6,159 nucleotides of DNA from Mailhella sp. (GTDB lineage Bacteria > Desulfobacterota > Desulfovibrionia > Desulfovibrionales > Desulfovibrionaceae): NCBI GenBank assembly GCA_024404335.1, contig JAKSQA010000066.1, positions 1 through 6,159 of the forward strand, in the 5' to 3' direction. Shown here one piece after another: positions 5,555 to 6,159 of this stretch (its first letter is position 1; every line of letters begins with the position of its first letter). A model generated the notes under the pieces. It saw only the letters and a program-made list of their open reading frames with translations. It did no database searches and was not told the origin of the DNA. The translations under genes and the position numbers were made by a program.

Positions 5555-6133
5555 ATGGGATTCAATCCCCTTTCCCGGATAGGCTCGGCCCTCGGCAGGG
5601 CCGCCGGCGGCATCGCTGATGTGACGGGCGCCGCCGCCAGGACGACCATCGGCGCGATCGGGGCCACCGCTTCCGCCGTAGTGAACACCACCGTAGGCGT
5701 CACGAAGGCCGGCGGCGAAGCCGTCGCCAAGGGCGCGACCGCCGTGGCCGATGCCGCCGTCTCCGGCGGAAAGGCCGTGGTGAACACGACCGTCGATGTC
5801 ACGAAGGCCGGCGGCGAGGCCGTCGCCAAGGGCGTCACCGCCGTGGCAGGTGCCGCAGTATCCGGCGGCAAGGCCGTGGTGAACACCACCGTCGATGTCA
5901 CGAAGGCCGGCGGCGGCGCCGTCGTCAAAGGCGTCTCCGCCGTGGCGGACGTCGCAGTATCCGCCGTCTCCGCCACGGGCAGCGTCCTGGCCGAAGCCTC
6001 GCGCGCCGTCATTCCCGGCCGCGGACCCGACAGGGAGGAGCCCCGGCCCGAATCCCTCCGCGCCGCGCTTCTGGAACCGTGCGCTGGCGGCGGCCGAGAG
6101 CTCCTCGGTTGCCGCGCGTGCGCCGGACGGTAA
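5555..6133 (+). CDS. Ala/Val/Gly-rich 11-mer repeat protein (hypothetical; 3' end possibly frameshifted)
   Basis: I do not recognise a named family. As read, the product has 192 residues. Residues 42-140 are three 33-residue repeats beginning VVNTTV, each divisible into three 11-residue units (for example VVNTTVDVTKA, GGEAVAKGVTA, VAGAAVSGGKA). Residues 12-41 look like degenerate units. Valines and alanines with spaced lysines and an 11-residue period suit an 11/3-type amphipathic helix, as in synuclein-like or LEA-like membrane- or surface-associated proteins; this is inference. There is no signal peptide. The start at 5555 has CAGGAG (5542-5547) seven bases upstream; the frame is open further upstream, but that stretch looks non-coding. 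The tail after about residue 163 loses the GC-third-position bias, ending in a Cys/Gly/Arg-rich segment, whereas the +1 frame is well biased and open to the window end. The true C-terminus may therefore lie in that frame. Confidence 0.6.
   Translation: MGFNPLSRIGSALGRAAGGIADVTGAAARTTIGAIGATASAVVNTTVGVTKAGGEAVAKGATAVADAAVSGGKAVVNTTVDVTKAGGEAVAKGVTAVAGAAVSGGKAVVNTTVDVTKAGGGAVVKGVSAVADVAVSAVSATGSVLAEASRAVIPGRGPDREEPRPESLRAALLEPCAGGGRELLGCRACAGR
5678..5974 (+). repeat. Three tandem 99-bp coding repeats
   Basis: Units at 5678-5776, 5777-5875 and 5876-5974 each encode 33 residues starting VVNTT and are highly similar to one another at the DNA level, with the third diverging towards its end. Unit length is a multiple of three, so copy-number change would keep the frame. 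The near-identity suggests recent duplication or continuing homogenisation of the array. Confidence 0.85.
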
Positions 6134-6159
6134 ACCGGTGCGCAGCGTGAAGATGGCGA
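6041..6159 (+). other. Open +1 frame with coding bias, possible true 3' part of the repeat-protein gene
   Basis: Read with codons starting at 6045, the frame is open to the window end and includes PRFWNRALAAAESSSVAARA followed by PDGKPVRSVKMA. Most codons end in G or C (26 of the last 30), unlike the stop-terminated frame over the same bases. No start codon with a ribosome binding site introduces this frame, so it is better explained as a continuation of the upstream gene after a +1 shift, or after an insertion error, than as a new gene. Confidence 0.4.

Noticed and set aside
5678..5974. CRISPR-like or mobile-element repeat array
   Set aside because: The 99-bp units are contiguous with no spacers, keep the reading frame and encode a regular peptide period, so this is a coding repeat.
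5527..6012. 161-residue minus-strand open frame opposite the repeat protein
   Set aside because: It is the Thr/Ala/Pro-rich mirror of the plus-strand repeats, with no ribosome binding site; the repeats make any frame look repetitive.

Overview
The window is GC-rich, strongly codon-biased bacterial DNA. Its gene content points to an anaerobic, sulfite-respiring member of the Desulfovibrionaceae, of the Bilophila/Desulfovibrio type. The main clue is a taurine:pyruvate aminotransferase gene (tpa) followed directly by an iron-type alcohol dehydrogenase gene that fits sulfoacetaldehyde reductase (sarD). This pair starts the taurine-to-isethionate branch of taurine respiration described in Bilophila wadsworthia. 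The genus is inferred from gene content; no rRNA or other taxonomic marker is present.

Layout. On the minus strand, tpa (2555 to 1191) is followed after 89 bp by sarD, which starts at 1101 and runs off the left edge. The gap between them holds two inverted repeats, one of them a perfect 11-bp GC hairpin. A 344-bp divergent region (2556-2899) separates tpa from a plus-strand MFS transporter gene (2900-4093). It carries repeated TTGTCCG-type half-sites, one pair sitting between the proposed -35 and -10 of tpa, and a perfect palindrome in the tpa leader. A gene-poor stretch follows (4094-4578), holding a good intrinsic terminator (4467-4495) and a sigma70-like promoter (4507-4535). That promoter serves a Cys-rich DUF169-family gene (4579-5361). 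The right end holds a small gene (from 5555) for an Ala/Val/Gly-rich protein with three 33-residue repeats, each made of three 11-residue units. Its last codons look out of frame: the downstream coding signal lies in the +1 frame, with a CCC-C sequence directly after a Shine-Dalgarno-like purine run.

How the genes work together. Tpa moves the amino group of taurine to pyruvate, giving L-alanine and sulfoacetaldehyde. SarD reduces sulfoacetaldehyde to isethionate with NADH. In the known pathway, isethionate is then cleaved by the glycyl-radical enzyme IslA (activated by IslB, neither in this window), and the sulfite is respired to sulfide. The divergent MFS protein could carry a sulfonate or a product, but nothing in its sequence shows its substrate. 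The DUF169 and repeat-protein genes appear to be separate transcription units with no evident link to taurine.

The most unusual items are the 11-mer repeat protein, which locally resembles the alpha-synuclein core, its possible +1 frameshift, and the operator-like architecture upstream of tpa.
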